DNA of 64,000 nt from Methylobacterium sp. Lineage in GTDB: Bacteria; Pseudomonadota; Alphaproteobacteria; Rhizobiales; Beijerinckiaceae. A program made the position numbers and the translations under genes. Shown in pieces: positions 8,739 to 17,961 of the stretch (position 1 is its first letter; each line of letters begins with the position of its first letter). The notes below the pieces were generated by a model. That model was not told where the DNA came from. It was given only the letters and a program-made list of their open reading frames with translations, and made no database searches. The DNA lies in NCBI GenBank assembly GCA_020253445.1, contig JADCBP010000005.1, forward strand, positions 682,001-746,000, written 5' to 3'.

Positions 8739-9782
8739 ATGGCGGCCGTTGAATTGCGGAGCGTCACCAAGCTATGGGGCGAGACGCGCGCGGTCGATGG
8801 CATCAGCTTTCGTGTCGAGCCCGGCCATCTCGTCGCGCTGCTCGGGCCCTCCGGCTGCGGCAAGTCCACGACACTGCGCTTGATCGCCGGGCTTGAGGAA
8901 GCCAGCGAAGGTGTAATCCACATTGCCGGTCGCGACGTCACGCATGCTCCACCGGCGAACCGGGGGATCGCCATGGTTTTCCAGAACTATGCGCTGTTTC
9001 CCCATCTGACCGTGGCCGAGAACATCATCTTCGGTTTGCGCGTGCGCGCGCTCGACAAGGCGGAGCGCGATGCGCGGCTCCAGGAGGCGGCGGCGATCCT
9101 CGGCCTCGGAAAGCTGCTGGAGCGCAAGCCCTCGCAATTATCCGGAGGGCAGCAGCAGCGCGTGGCTTTGGGCCGCGCGATCGTGGCTCGAGCCCCTGTC
9201 TGCCTGATGGATGAGCCGCTCTCCAATCTCGATGCCCAGTTGCGCGTCGAGATGCGCCGCGAAATCCGCGATCTCCAGCGTCGGCTCGGGATCACCATGG
9301 TCTATGTCACGCATGATCAGGTCGAGGCCATGACCATGGCCGATCAGGTGATCCTGATGCGCGAGGGGAGGATTGAGCAGGATGGCTCGCCCGCCGACCT
9401 CTATGAACGGCCCGAGACCATCTTCGTCGCCCGCTTCGTCGGCGCGCCGCCCATGAACGTCACTCCGCTCGCGGGGCTCGCGGCGGCGGAGCAGGCATGG
9501 CCGGCGCCGCCGGATAGCCTCCCGCGTGAGCGCGCAGCTTTGGGTGTGCGCGCCGAACACCTCGATATCGGGGAGGGCGGCCTGCCCGCCGATATCGTGG
9601 CGGTGGAATATCTCGGCGCAGAGACGCTCGTCGAAGCGAGCATCGGCACGCAGCACGTCATCGCTCGGCGCCCGGGCAAGATCGCCGCGCGGCAGGGCGA
9701 GCGCATCGGGCTGCATGTTCCCGAAGGGGCCGCCCACTGGTTTGATGTATCGAGCGGCCGGCGTGTGTCCGGCCCGTCGTGA
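8739..9782 (+). CDS. ugpC: ABC transporter ATP-binding protein, UgpC/MalK type
   Basis: Cytoplasmic ATPase that powers the importer encoded by the next three genes. All nucleotide-binding motifs are intact: Walker A GPSGCGKST near residue 39, Q-loop 'VFQNYALFPHLTV', signature LSGGQQQR, Walker B 'CLMDEPLSNLD' and the H-loop 'VYVTHD'. The last ~110 residues form the TOBE-type regulatory domain ('LGVRAEHLDIGEGGLPADI'). The length of 347 residues is normal for carbohydrate- or glycerol-3-phosphate-type (CUT1) ATPases. The ATG follows GAGGCGGG. It is the first gene of a five-gene plus-strand operon. The Ugp name reflects family resemblance, not a proven substrate. Confidence 0.9.
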   Translation: MAAVELRSVTKLWGETRAVDGISFRVEPGHLVALLGPSGCGKSTTLRLIAGLEEASEGVIHIAGRDVTHAPPANRGIAMVFQNYALFPHLTVAENIIFGLRVRALDKAERDARLQEAAAILGLGKLLERKPSQLSGGQQQRVALGRAIVARAPVCLMDEPLSNLDAQLRVEMRREIRDLQRRLGITMVYVTHDQVEAMTMADQVILMREGRIEQDGSPADLYERPETIFVARFVGAPPMNVTPLAGLAAAEQAWPAPPDSLPRERAALGVRAEHLDIGEGGLPADIVAVEYLGAETLVEASIGTQHVIARRPGKIAARQGERIGLHVPEGAAHWFDVSSGRRVSGPS

Positions 9783-9836
9783 AATGAAGCAAACGGCTCC
9801 GCACGGAAGCGGCGGCCATGGAAAGGGGAGGTTGAC

Positions 9837-11141
9837 ATGACAAAGCATGGTCAGACGAGCCGGCGCGAATTGCTGGCGGGTGGCGTGGCCTTGGCCGGCA
9901 TGGCTGCAGCGGGGCCGGCGATGGCGCAGGCTGCGGAAGTTTCGTTCTTCTATCCGGTGGCGGTGGGTGGTCCGATCACCAAGCTGATCGACAGCTATGC
10001 CGCGGATTTCGAGAAGGAAAACCCGAATATCAAGGTCCGCCCGATCTATGCGGGCACCTATCAGGAGACGATCGTCAAGGCGCTGACCGCCCACAAGAGC
10101 GGCACCCCGCCGGTCACGTCGGTCCTGCTCTCCACCGACATGTTCACGCTGATCGACGAGGATGCGATCGTTCCCTTCGACGAATTCATCTCCACCGATG
10201 CGGATCGCGAGTGGCTCAAGAGCTTCTTCCCGGCCTTCATGGAAAACAGCCAGACCGGCGGCAAGACCTGGGGTATCCCCTTCCAGCGCTCCACGGTGGT
10301 GCTCTACTGGAACAAGGAGATGTTCCGCGAGGCCGGGCTTGACCCGGAGAAGGCGCCGCAGAACTGGGCCGAGCAGGTCGAATTCGCGCAGAAGCTGACC
10401 AAGCGCGACGCATCCGGCGCGGTCACGCAATGGGGTATGCAGATCCCGTCCTCGGGCTTCCCCTACTGGCTGTTCCAGGGGCTTTCGACGCAGGCTGGCG
10501 CCATCCTTGCCAATTCCGCGGGCAACCGCACCGATTTCACCAATCCGGCCGTGCTCGAGGCGCTGCAATACTGGATCGACCTCGCGCAGAAGCACAGGGT
10601 CCACCCGACCGGAATCGTGGAATGGGGCACCACGCCGCGTGACTTTTTCGAGCGCAAGGTCGCGATGATGTGGACCACGACCGGCAACCTCACCAATGTG
10701 CGAAGCAATGCCCGCTTCCCGTTCGGCGTGGCCATGCTGCCCGCAGGCAAGCGCCGGGGCAGCCCGACGGGCGGCGGCAATTTCTACATTTCCAAAAAGG
10801 CTGCCCGCGCGCAGCAGGAGGCGGCCTTCCGCTTCATCCGGTGGATCACCACGCCGGAGCGTGCGGCGCAATGGGGCATCGACACCGGCTATGTCGCAGT
10901 GTCGCCTGCCGCCTATGAGACCCCGGCGATGAAGGCCTACGCGGCCGATTTCCCGGCCGCACTCGTGGCGCGCGATCAGCTCCCCCATGCTGTCGCGGAG
11001 TTCTCGACCCATGAGAACCAGCGCGTGACCAAGGCCTTCAACGACGCCCTGCAGGCCGCGATTCTCGGCACCAAGCCACCGGCACAAGCCCTTGCCGAGG
11101 CGCAGGCCGAGGCAGAGCGCATCCTGCGGCCCTACCGCTGA
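9837..11141 (+). CDS. ugpB: ABC transporter substrate-binding protein, UgpB-like
   Basis: Periplasmic extracellular solute-binding protein (family 1) of 434 residues, delivering the substrate to the permeases that follow. The N-terminus carries a twin-arginine-type leader, SRRELLAGGVALAG..., ending near AMA-QA, so export may be by Tat. Family features are 'IDSYAADFEKENPNIKVRPIYAG', 'WGIPFQRSTVVLYWNKEMF' and 'FERKVAMMWTTTGNL', which resemble the glycerol-3-phosphate-binding UgpB group. It starts at an ATG behind GGGGAGG and ends 16 bp before the first permease. Position and order support an Ugp-like role, but a related polyol phosphate or sugar could be the ligand. Confidence 0.88.
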   Translation: MTKHGQTSRRELLAGGVALAGMAAAGPAMAQAAEVSFFYPVAVGGPITKLIDSYAADFEKENPNIKVRPIYAGTYQETIVKALTAHKSGTPPVTSVLLSTDMFTLIDEDAIVPFDEFISTDADREWLKSFFPAFMENSQTGGKTWGIPFQRSTVVLYWNKEMFREAGLDPEKAPQNWAEQVEFAQKLTKRDASGAVTQWGMQIPSSGFPYWLFQGLSTQAGAILANSAGNRTDFTNPAVLEALQYWIDLAQKHRVHPTGIVEWGTTPRDFFERKVAMMWTTTGNLTNVRSNARFPFGVAMLPAGKRRGSPTGGGNFYISKKAARAQQEAAFRFIRWITTPERAAQWGIDTGYVAVSPAAYETPAMKAYAADFPAALVARDQLPHAVAEFSTHENQRVTKAFNDALQAAILGTKPPAQALAEAQAEAERILRPYR

Positions 11142-11157
11142 TCATCAGGTTCGCCGG

Positions 11158-12036
11158 ATGACCGCATATCAGCGCGCGACCGTGCATGGCTGGCTGCTTC
11201 TGCTGCCGGCCATGAGCTGTCTCGCGTTGTTCACCCATTGGCCGGCAGTGGCGTCGATCATCGACAGTTTCTACTCGACGCCGCGTCCCCGTCGGCCGTC
11301 CCGGTTCATCGGGCTCGAGAATTACGAGGCGATGATCGCTGATCCGATCTTCTGGCGGGCGCTCGTCAACAATTTCTGGTTCGCGGTCGGCACCATTCCG
11401 CTTTCGATCGGGCTCGCCATCCTGATGGCGATCTGGGTGAATGACCGGATCAAGGGCCAGGCCTGGGTGCGGATGGCCTATTTCACGCCCACCATCCTGC
11501 CGATGATCGCGGTTGCGAATATCTGGCTGTTCTTCTTCACGCCCCAATACGGGCTGATCGAGCAGGTCGTGCAGTTCTTTGGCGGCTCTGCCACGAACTG
11601 GCTCGGCTCCGGCGATACCGCTCTCTTCGCTGTCATCGTGGTGGCGGTCTGGAAGGAGGCGGGCTTCTTCATGATCTTCTACCTTGCAGCCTTGCAGGGG
11701 ATTTCCCCAAGCCTCGGGGAGGCGGCCGCGATCGAGGGGGCCTCGCGCTGGTATTACTTCCGGCGCGTGCTCTTTCCGCTCCTCATGCCGACGACGCTTT
11801 TCGTGCTTATCAATGCCATGATCAACGCCTTTCGCATGGTTGACCATATCGTCGTCATGACGAGGGGTGGCCCGGACAATGCGACCATGCTTCTGCTTTT
11901 CTACATCTACCAGGTCGGCTTCAGCTTCTGGGATACGGGCTATGCCGCGACGCTGACCTGCGTGCTGCTGGCGATCCTCGCGATCATCGCCTTTGTTCAA
12001 TATGGCTGGCTCGAGCGACGGATTCATTATCGATGA
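11158..12036 (+). CDS. ugpA: ABC transporter permease, UgpA/MalF type
   Basis: Inner-membrane subunit with six helices, 292 residues from the ATG at 11158 (MTAYQRATVHGWLLLLPAM). The open frame begins 22 codons upstream inside the end of the binding-protein gene, but the ATG at 11158 gives the typical N-terminus. The coupling EAA motif that contacts the ATPase is 'EAAAIEGASRWYYFRRVLFPLLMP'-like near residues 190-215 (key residues E-A-A, G, and the Pro following the helix). It overlaps the next gene by 4 bp (ATGA), indicating translational coupling. Confidence 0.92.
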   Translation: MTAYQRATVHGWLLLLPAMSCLALFTHWPAVASIIDSFYSTPRPRRPSRFIGLENYEAMIADPIFWRALVNNFWFAVGTIPLSIGLAILMAIWVNDRIKGQAWVRMAYFTPTILPMIAVANIWLFFFTPQYGLIEQVVQFFGGSATNWLGSGDTALFAVIVVAVWKEAGFFMIFYLAALQGISPSLGEAAAIEGASRWYYFRRVLFPLLMPTTLFVLINAMINAFRMVDHIVVMTRGGPDNATMLLLFYIYQVGFSFWDTGYAATLTCVLLAILAIIAFVQYGWLERRIHYR

Positions 12037-12896
12037 GCGCAGCCCCCAAACCCGGAGCGGTGCCCGCGAGGCGCGACCCCTATGCGCCGCGTGGGCGCGC
12101 ACTGACGCTCGAATCCGCAGGCGCGATCCTGCTCGCGATCCTGTGGGTGTTGCCGCTTGCCTATGCGGTGTGGGCCGCGATCCACCCCTCGGAATACACC
12201 ACGCGCTTTGAACTTTTCGCTCCGCTGACCCTCGACAACTTCACCCGGGCCTGGGCGGCAGCACCCTTCGCACGCTATTTCGTGAACACCTTCCTTCTGG
12301 TGACCTTCATCCTCGCCTTCCAGCTCGTCCTCGGCACGCTCGCGGCCTATGCTTTGGCGCGGCAGGATTTCTGGGGGCGGGATGTCGCTTTCGCGCTGAT
12401 CCTCGCGCAGCTCATGATCATGCCCGACGCGCTGATCGTCGAGAATTACCGCACCATGACGCGGCTGGGGCTGGTCGATACCATTCCCGCCATCGCGCTG
12501 CCCTATATCGCGTCGGCCTTTGGCATCTTCCTCCTGCGCCAGACCTTCAAGACCGTGCCCAAGGAACTGGATGATGCCGCGCGCGTGGAGGGTGCCAGCC
12601 CGCTTCAGGTGCTGATGAAGGTCTATGTGCCGCTCGCCCGCCCCACCTACATCGCCTATGGCCTTGTCTCGGTCAGCTACCACTGGAACAATTTCCTCTG
12701 GCCGCTCATCATCACGAACTCTGTGGAGTCTCGGCCCCTCACGGTCGGGCTGCAGATTTTCTCGTCGCCCGATCAGGGGGTCGACTGGGCTGTGATCTGC
12801 GCGGCGACGCTCATGACCTCCGCCCCGTTGCTGATCGCCTTCCTCCTCTTCCAGCGCCAGTTCGTGCAGAGCTTCATGCGCGCCGGCATTCGCTGA
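12033..12896 (+). CDS. ugpE: ABC transporter permease, UgpE/MalG type
   Basis: Second inner-membrane subunit of the importer, 287 residues with six helices. The EAA-type motif is 'ELDDAARVEGASPLQVL', followed by 'VYVPLARPTYIAY'. The first ~25 residues are a basic cytoplasmic tail (PARRDPYAPRGRAL), somewhat longer than usual. It begins inside the stop codon of ugpA (ATGA) and is followed after 23 bp by the phosphodiesterase gene, so all five genes probably form one message. Confidence 0.92.
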   Translation: MSAAPKPGAVPARRDPYAPRGRALTLESAGAILLAILWVLPLAYAVWAAIHPSEYTTRFELFAPLTLDNFTRAWAAAPFARYFVNTFLLVTFILAFQLVLGTLAAYALARQDFWGRDVAFALILAQLMIMPDALIVENYRTMTRLGLVDTIPAIALPYIASAFGIFLLRQTFKTVPKELDDAARVEGASPLQVLMKVYVPLARPTYIAYGLVSVSYHWNNFLWPLIITNSVESRPLTVGLQIFSSPDQGVDWAVICAATLMTSAPLLIAFLLFQRQFVQSFMRAGIR

Positions 12897-12919
12897 ACCA
12901 TCCTTATCGGGGTCCGCCG

Positions 12920-13756
12920 ATGAACCTGATCACCTGGAACGTGCAATGGTGCCTCGGCGCGGATGGCGTGCTCGATCCGGCGCGCATCGTGGACCATGCA
13001 CGCGCCATGGCCGATTTCGACGTGCTTTGCCTTCAGGAAGTGGCGGATAACTTCCCCGAGCTGAACGAAACCCCGAGGGGCGACCAGTTCCGCAAGTTCG
13101 CCGATTTGCTTCCGGGCTTCCAGGCCATCGAGGGCGTGGCGCTGGAGACGCGCGACGCGGAAGGACGGCCCAAGCGCTTCGGCAACATGATTCTCACGCG
13201 CTTGCCGGTGATCCAGGTTTTGCGTCACACGCTGCCCTGGGGCGCGCGCGAGAACCGCAACATGCCGCGCGGATTGCTGGAAGTCATCGTCGATGGCCCG
13301 TTCGGACCGTTGCGGGTGATGACCACCCATCTCGAGTATTCGCACCCCGATCTGCGCCGCCCGCAGATCGAGGCCATCCGCTCGATCCATGAACAGGCGG
13401 CCGCCCGCGCCGCCGCACCGCGAGAGGACGGCCCGCACACCTATCGTCGCACCGCCCAGCCGGCCTCCGCGATCCTCTGCGGCGATTTCAACATGCTGCC
13501 GGACGACCCCATGAAGCATGCCCTTGAGGCGACTTTCGCAAGCTCCGCGCCGGCCTTCGTCGATGGCTGGACTCACCTCAACGGATCAACTCCGCATCCG
13601 ATGTCAGCTTGCGTGCAGCAGCCCAGCTACGCTTCGCCCCATTGCTGCGACTATGTCTTTGTGACGGACGACATGCTGCCGCGGCTCGCCATGGTCAGTT
13701 ATGATGCCGAAACCCGGGCCTCCGACCACCAGCCTGTGCTCGCCCGCTTCGCCTGA
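12920..13756 (+). CDS. Endonuclease/exonuclease/phosphatase (EEP) family hydrolase
   Basis: A 278-residue metal-dependent phosphoesterase of the fold shared by ExoIII, DNase I and sphingomyelinases. Active-site motifs occur in order: TWNVQW (Asn, metal), LQEV (Glu, metal), 'TTHLEY' (His), GDFN (Asp/Asn) and the terminal SDHQPV (Asp-His pair). There is no signal peptide, so it acts in the cytoplasm. It is the last gene of the Ugp-like ABC operon, 23 bp after ugpE. That context suggests it hydrolyses a phosphodiester brought in by the transporter, such as a glycerophosphodiester, rather than acting on DNA. This is inference; the family is functionally very broad. Confidence 0.87.
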   Translation: MNLITWNVQWCLGADGVLDPARIVDHARAMADFDVLCLQEVADNFPELNETPRGDQFRKFADLLPGFQAIEGVALETRDAEGRPKRFGNMILTRLPVIQVLRHTLPWGARENRNMPRGLLEVIVDGPFGPLRVMTTHLEYSHPDLRRPQIEAIRSIHEQAAARAAAPREDGPHTYRRTAQPASAILCGDFNMLPDDPMKHALEATFASSAPAFVDGWTHLNGSTPHPMSACVQQPSYASPHCCDYVFVTDDMLPRLAMVSYDAETRASDHQPVLARFA

Positions 13757-13978
13757 TGCGGTAATTTATCGCGGGTGCCGTCGCGCACCAAAAGCCGGGA
13801 ATGCCTCCGGACGAGGCGAGGCAATACCGCGGGCCCAACCATCGAAGCGGCCCGATTGTGTTTTGCCGGCAGATCACCGTCCCGGAGCAATTCCGGCGAG
13901 CATGCCAGGTGGGCCTGGCCAAGGAATACAGCCTTTGCGCATCTGGCGAGCGCCCCCCGCAGCCGCTCAGTGTCGCAA

Positions 13979-14479
13979 TCAGCGCCCGGCAGTTTGTGTT
14001 GCCGTGGCGCCGCGCGGGCCATTCAGCTGCAGGAGACGAAAATTCAGCAGAGCAGCAATGGTCACCCATGCCAGATAGGGAACCAGCAGAAGCGCCGCCA
14101 GCGCGCTGAATGGATAAAATGCCACAAGAACCATGACGATCATGGCCCAAAGGCAGATCACCTCGATCATCGCCCAATCCAGACGCTTCAACCCGAAGAA
14201 CAGGAATGACCACGCCGCATTCACAAGCAGGTGGAGCGCGTAAAGGACCAGGGCTGGCCAAGCCGACAGCCCGGCAGCCTCCCAAACAAGCCAGCCTGAG
14301 ACAGCGATCGCGCAGAACAACACGGACCACACGATCGGAAACGCCCAATTGGGAGGTGTCCAGCTTGGTTTGCGCAGGTTCGCATACCACAGATCCGGGC
14401 GAAAAAACGCGCCACTGGAAGCAGCGGCAAAGTTCAGCAAGAGAAACACGCCCAGAGCAGATATCGAGGACAGGGCCAA
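13979..14479 (-). CDS. tspO: TspO/MBR family tryptophan-rich sensory protein
   Basis: Five-helix membrane protein that binds porphyrins, cholesterol-like lipids or benzodiazepine-type ligands and, in related alphaproteobacteria, modulates tetrapyrrole-dependent gene expression. Diagnostic motifs are 'RPDLWYANLRKPSWTPPNWAF', 'PIVWSVLF', 'NAAWSFLFFGLKR' and the closing 'PYLAWVTIAALLNF'. The frame is open far upstream, but that part is not TspO-like. A TTG at 14479, preceded by GGAAGGAG with 6-nt spacing, gives 166 residues, the normal length, so I use it. A possible oddity is the use of TTG. Neighbours are unrelated transport operons. Confidence 0.92.
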   Translation of the reverse strand: MALSSISALGVFLLLNFAAASSGAFFRPDLWYANLRKPSWTPPNWAFPIVWSVLFCAIAVSGWLVWEAAGLSAWPALVLYALHLLVNAAWSFLFFGLKRLDWAMIEVICLWAMIVMVLVAFYPFSALAALLLVPYLAWVTIAALLNFRLLQLNGPRGATATQTAGR

Positions 14480-14961
14480 ATTCGCTCCTTCCGATTGTGT
14501 CCGTTCGAAAAACAGACCTGTGCTCAGATTGCACGCCCTGTTCAGGCACTGAACACAGCGGGAGAGGCCGATCATATAGTGGAAGATGGCGATTTCGAAC
14601 AGGCCCGATCGTATGCCTTCAATCGTTGCCGATTGTGCTGACCGGATGCGGCAGCCGGCAAGTTGGAGCATTTTCCGATCCATCGGATACCGTTTGGTCG
14701 AAGAAAACGCGATCAAACAATCAGGAATGAGAGCGGACCGCCTCTTTCAATCAGATCGGAGTCCGCTCTGGGGTCGAGAATTCGTTCAGGACGAGCGCGG
14801 CAACAGCGGATATGCACCATCGCCGCGAGGCGGATGATCTCGAGGCTCGTTTTGAACGAGCGAAAGATGCCGGCATGACAGATCCCGCCCGGCCAGCGGC
14901 CCTCCCTGCCAGCCAATAGCCGGTTTTCCTCTGACAATGCTCAACCTTCAGGGGGCCAGCA
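14480..14961. other. 482-bp intergenic region, no gene seen
   Basis: The region between the ABC ATPase stop codon and tspO is visibly less GC-rich than the flanks and holds no frame with family-like sequence. Short frames exist on both strands but have no ribosome-binding sites or codon bias. The tspO promoter should be here. I see no convincing terminator for the upstream ABC operon. Confidence 0.5.
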
Positions 14962-16068
14962 TCACGCCGCGAGGAACAGGGCGCGGGAATGGTCGAGGTC
15001 TACCGCAATCGGCGCGCCTGTTGGCAGTGGCGCATTGCCGGCCTGATGCGGCACATCGACAAGCACCTCATTCGCGCCGATCGCCACGCCATAGCGCAAG
15101 GATGCGCCGAGGAACTCGACATGGGTGATGCGGCCATCAAGGCGCGTCATGCCCGGTGCCTTCGGCGCATCATGCGGGGCGATGCGCGCATTCTGCGGCC
15201 GGAAGACGAGTTTTGCGCCCGGCTGCACATTCTCCTTCGCCGGGAAGGGCAGCCGGCCGCCGCCAGTAATCGCGAATTCCGCACCAGCCGTTTCGGCGGT
15301 GCCATCGAGGATGTTCGCCGTGCCGAGGAAGTTCGCGACGAAGAGGTTCGCCGGCCGATCATAAAGCGCCATCGGCGTGCCGACCTGCTGCACCACACCG
15401 TCGTTCATCACGGCGATGCGGTCGCAGATGGTGTTCGCCTCTTCCTGATCATGCGTCACGAAGATCGTGGTGATGCCCAGTTCCTGCTGCAGATCGCGCA
15501 ATTCGCGGCGCACCTGCACGCGCATCTTCGCATCAAGGTTCGAGAGCGGCTCATCGAGCAGCAGAACCTTCGGCCGCACCGCGATGGTGCGGGCAAGCGC
15601 CACGCGCTGCTGCTGGCCGCCGGAGAGTTGCGAGGGCTTGCGATCCTTGAGGTGCTTCAGGTTCACGAGATCGAGCGCCTGATCGACGCGGGCGGCGATC
15701 TTGACCTTCGGGAGTTTCCGCTCCTCGAGACCGAAGGCAACGTTCTTCGCAACACTCATATGCGGCCAGAGCGCGTAGGACTGGAAGACCATGCCCACAT
15801 CGCGCTTCCACGGCGGGAGGCTCGAAATATCCTGTCCGCCCACCATCACACGCCCGGTTTGCGCGATGTTGAAGCCGGCGATGAGGCGCAGAAGCGTCGT
15901 CTTCCCGCAACCCGAGGGGCCGAGGAAGGCGAAGAACTCGCCCGGCTCGATCTTGAGGTTCACGTCCTTCAGCACGTGGGTCGCGCCATAGGAAAGGTTG
16001 ACGCCGGCAACGTCGATCCCCGCAGCATTGCGGCGGATTTCCGCGCCGAGATCCGAGGTGATGCTCAT
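14962..16068 (-). CDS. ABC transporter ATP-binding protein, FbpC/PotA type
   Basis: Cytoplasmic ATPase of 368 residues for the importer whose permease and binding protein lie just upstream. Motifs: Walker A GPSGCGKTT near residue 50, Q-loop 'VFQSYALWPHMSV', signature LSGGQQQR, Walker B 'LLLDEPLSNLD' and switch 'VTHDQEE'. A TOBE domain follows ('KLVFRPQNARIAPHDAP'). The start is the ATG at 16068 (MSITSDLG) behind GGGAG; the frame stays open for another ~185 codons antisense-like through the permease gene and is not coding there. It belongs to the family serving Fe3+, thiamine, putrescine or aminoethylphosphonate importers, so the substrate is undetermined. It is the last gene of a sigma-54-type operon. 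Confidence 0.9.
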   Translation of the reverse strand: MSITSDLGAEIRRNAAGIDVAGVNLSYGATHVLKDVNLKIEPGEFFAFLGPSGCGKTTLLRLIAGFNIAQTGRVMVGGQDISSLPPWKRDVGMVFQSYALWPHMSVAKNVAFGLEERKLPKVKIAARVDQALDLVNLKHLKDRKPSQLSGGQQQRVALARTIAVRPKVLLLDEPLSNLDAKMRVQVRRELRDLQQELGITTIFVTHDQEEANTICDRIAVMNDGVVQQVGTPMALYDRPANLFVANFLGTANILDGTAETAGAEFAITGGGRLPFPAKENVQPGAKLVFRPQNARIAPHDAPKAPGMTRLDGRITHVEFLGASLRYGVAIGANEVLVDVPHQAGNAPLPTGAPIAVDLDHSRALFLAA

Positions 16069-16094
16069 CAGAATTGCTCCCGAATTGAAAAGAA

Positions 16095-17834
16095 TCAGCT
16101 CCCCGCCCTGGTGGAGCGGTCGCGCTCCGCAAGCAACTGGGACAGGTAGGTGGAGATGCCGACGATCAGCACGGCGATGATGCCCAGGGCCGCGCCCGCG
16201 CCACGCCCGGCGGGTGATTGCATGAAGACGTAGAGGCCATAGGCGAGGGGGGCGTCGGAGGTGTTCTGCACCAGCATCATCGTCGCGGAGAGTTCCACGG
16301 ACGCCGTGGCGAAGCTCGTGACGAAGCCCGCGAGAATGCCGCCGGTCATCAAAGGCACCATGATCTTGCGAATGGTCGAAGCCTTGTTCGCACCGAGATT
16401 TTCGGCGGCCTCCTCCAGCGAGACGCTGATCTGCTGCATCGCCGCCATGCAGGCCCGCAGCGCATAGGGCAGGCGGCGCACGGCGAGCGCGATCACGATG
16501 ATGATCCAGAGGCTCGTGACCGATTGGCCCGAGGGCAGGCTCACCCCATAATAGGCGCGAAGATAGCCGATGCCGAGCACCACGCCGGGCACGGCCAATG
16601 CCGCGCTCGCGAGGTAATCCAGCCATTGCCGGCCCGGCACCTTGGTGCGCAGCACGATGTAGGAGATCGCCGTGCCGATGATGATGCCGATGAAACCGGC
16701 GATCGTGGCATAAAGCAGCGTGTTCCAGATGTATTGGCCGCTTTCCAGCACCACGCGGGTGTAATGGGCGGTGGTATAGCCGTCGGGGAGCACGCTGAAG
16801 GACCAGACGGTCGAGAAGGAGAGCAGCAGCAGGCCGAGATGGGGGGCCAGCACCAGCGCGAGGATCAGCCCGATCGTGCCCCAGGCCATCACGAGATCGA
16901 GCCCGCCGATGGGCCGCTTCGCAAGGCCGCCACCGCCTCGCTGCACGGTCGCGTAATCGCGGTTGCGCATGGTCGAGGTCGCGATGAACAGCGAGAGCAC
17001 CGAGAAGACGATCAGCACGACCGAGATCACATAGCCCATCGGATCTTTGAGGCCGATCGAGGTGATGCGCAGATAGGCCTGCGGCGCGAGCATGTCCTTC
17101 ACGTTCAGCAGGAGCGGTGTCGCGAGGTCATCGAAGACCTTGATGAAGACCAGGCTCGCGCCCGCCACATAGCCGGGCATGGCGAGCGGAAACACGATGC
17201 GCCGGAAGAGCCGGCCGCCGGAGCAGCCCAGATTCTGGGCGGCTTCCTCCATCGAGCGGTCGATGTTGCGCAGCGAGGCCGTGAGATTGATGAGAATGAA
17301 CGGGAAATAGTGCACGCTCTGCACGAAGATCACGCCGTTCAGCCCCTCCATGAACGGGATGTTGATCCCGAACCAGTCACCCAGCAGCAGGTTCACCGAG
17401 CCGTTGCGGCCGAAGAACAACTGCATCGCGACGGCACCCGCAAAGGGCGGCATGATCAGCGGAATGACGCCAAGCGTCTGAATGATCGCCGCGCCACGGA
17501 ACTCGAAGCGTGTCGTGAAATAGGCGAGCGGCAAGGCGAAGATGGTTGCCCAGACCACGGACATCGCCGAGACATAGAGTGAATTGGCAAACGAGCGCAG
17601 GAACATCTCGTTACGCGCGAAATCCGCGAAATTCACCAGCGTGAAGGCACCGCTATTCGGGTCCTGGAAGGCAACGAGGATCACCATCGCCACAGGGATG
17701 AGCAGGAACAGGGCGAGGAAGGCGACAATCGCGCCGATCGTCAGCCATTGGCCGGGTGTGGCAACGGCCTGCCGCGCGGCGGGGGCAGCCTTTTCGCTGG
17801 AGAAACCGGTCGCGACCGTCATGGGCGGGTCCAT
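16095..17834 (-). CDS. ABC transporter permease, fused FbpB/ThiP type
   Basis: Inner-membrane permease of 579 residues, about twice the usual size because two homologous six-helix halves are fused, as in FbpB and ThiP. Both halves have the EAA coupling motif: 'SMEEAAQNLGCSGGRLFRRI' around residue 205 and 'SLEEAAENLGANKASTIRKI' around residue 470. The two motifs are clearly related to each other. The N-terminus is cytoplasmic and Ala-rich. Two nearby ATGs (17834 and 17822) are possible starts, and neither has a strong ribosome-binding site. It lies 26 bp before the ATPase gene and 127 bp after the binding-protein gene. Confidence 0.92.
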   Translation of the reverse strand: MDPPMTVATGFSSEKAAPAARQAVATPGQWLTIGAIVAFLALFLLIPVAMVILVAFQDPNSGAFTLVNFADFARNEMFLRSFANSLYVSAMSVVWATIFALPLAYFTTRFEFRGAAIIQTLGVIPLIMPPFAGAVAMQLFFGRNGSVNLLLGDWFGINIPFMEGLNGVIFVQSVHYFPFILINLTASLRNIDRSMEEAAQNLGCSGGRLFRRIVFPLAMPGYVAGASLVFIKVFDDLATPLLLNVKDMLAPQAYLRITSIGLKDPMGYVISVVLIVFSVLSLFIATSTMRNRDYATVQRGGGGLAKRPIGGLDLVMAWGTIGLILALVLAPHLGLLLLSFSTVWSFSVLPDGYTTAHYTRVVLESGQYIWNTLLYATIAGFIGIIIGTAISYIVLRTKVPGRQWLDYLASAALAVPGVVLGIGYLRAYYGVSLPSGQSVTSLWIIIVIALAVRRLPYALRACMAAMQQISVSLEEAAENLGANKASTIRKIMVPLMTGGILAGFVTSFATASVELSATMMLVQNTSDAPLAYGLYVFMQSPAGRGAGAALGIIAVLIVGISTYLSQLLAERDRSTRAGS

Positions 17835-17961
17835 TTTTCATCAGGCGCACGGCACCGGGCCTCGCGCGGGGGAGACTGAACCTGGACGAATGAGTTCGGG
17901 GTAAGTCCCGGCGGCAAGGAGAGCTTGCCGCCGGGGGCTCGTCCGGAGAGCCGCGGGAACC

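Noticed and set aside
9138-11087. A 649-codon minus-strand frame
   Set aside because: It is a shadow of the UgpC and UgpB genes with no recognisable domain and no ribosome-binding site.
14542-14716. N-terminal extension of TspO
   Set aside because: The frame is open to 14716, but the extra residues are not TspO-like, and a TTG with a strong ribosome-binding site gives the normal family length.
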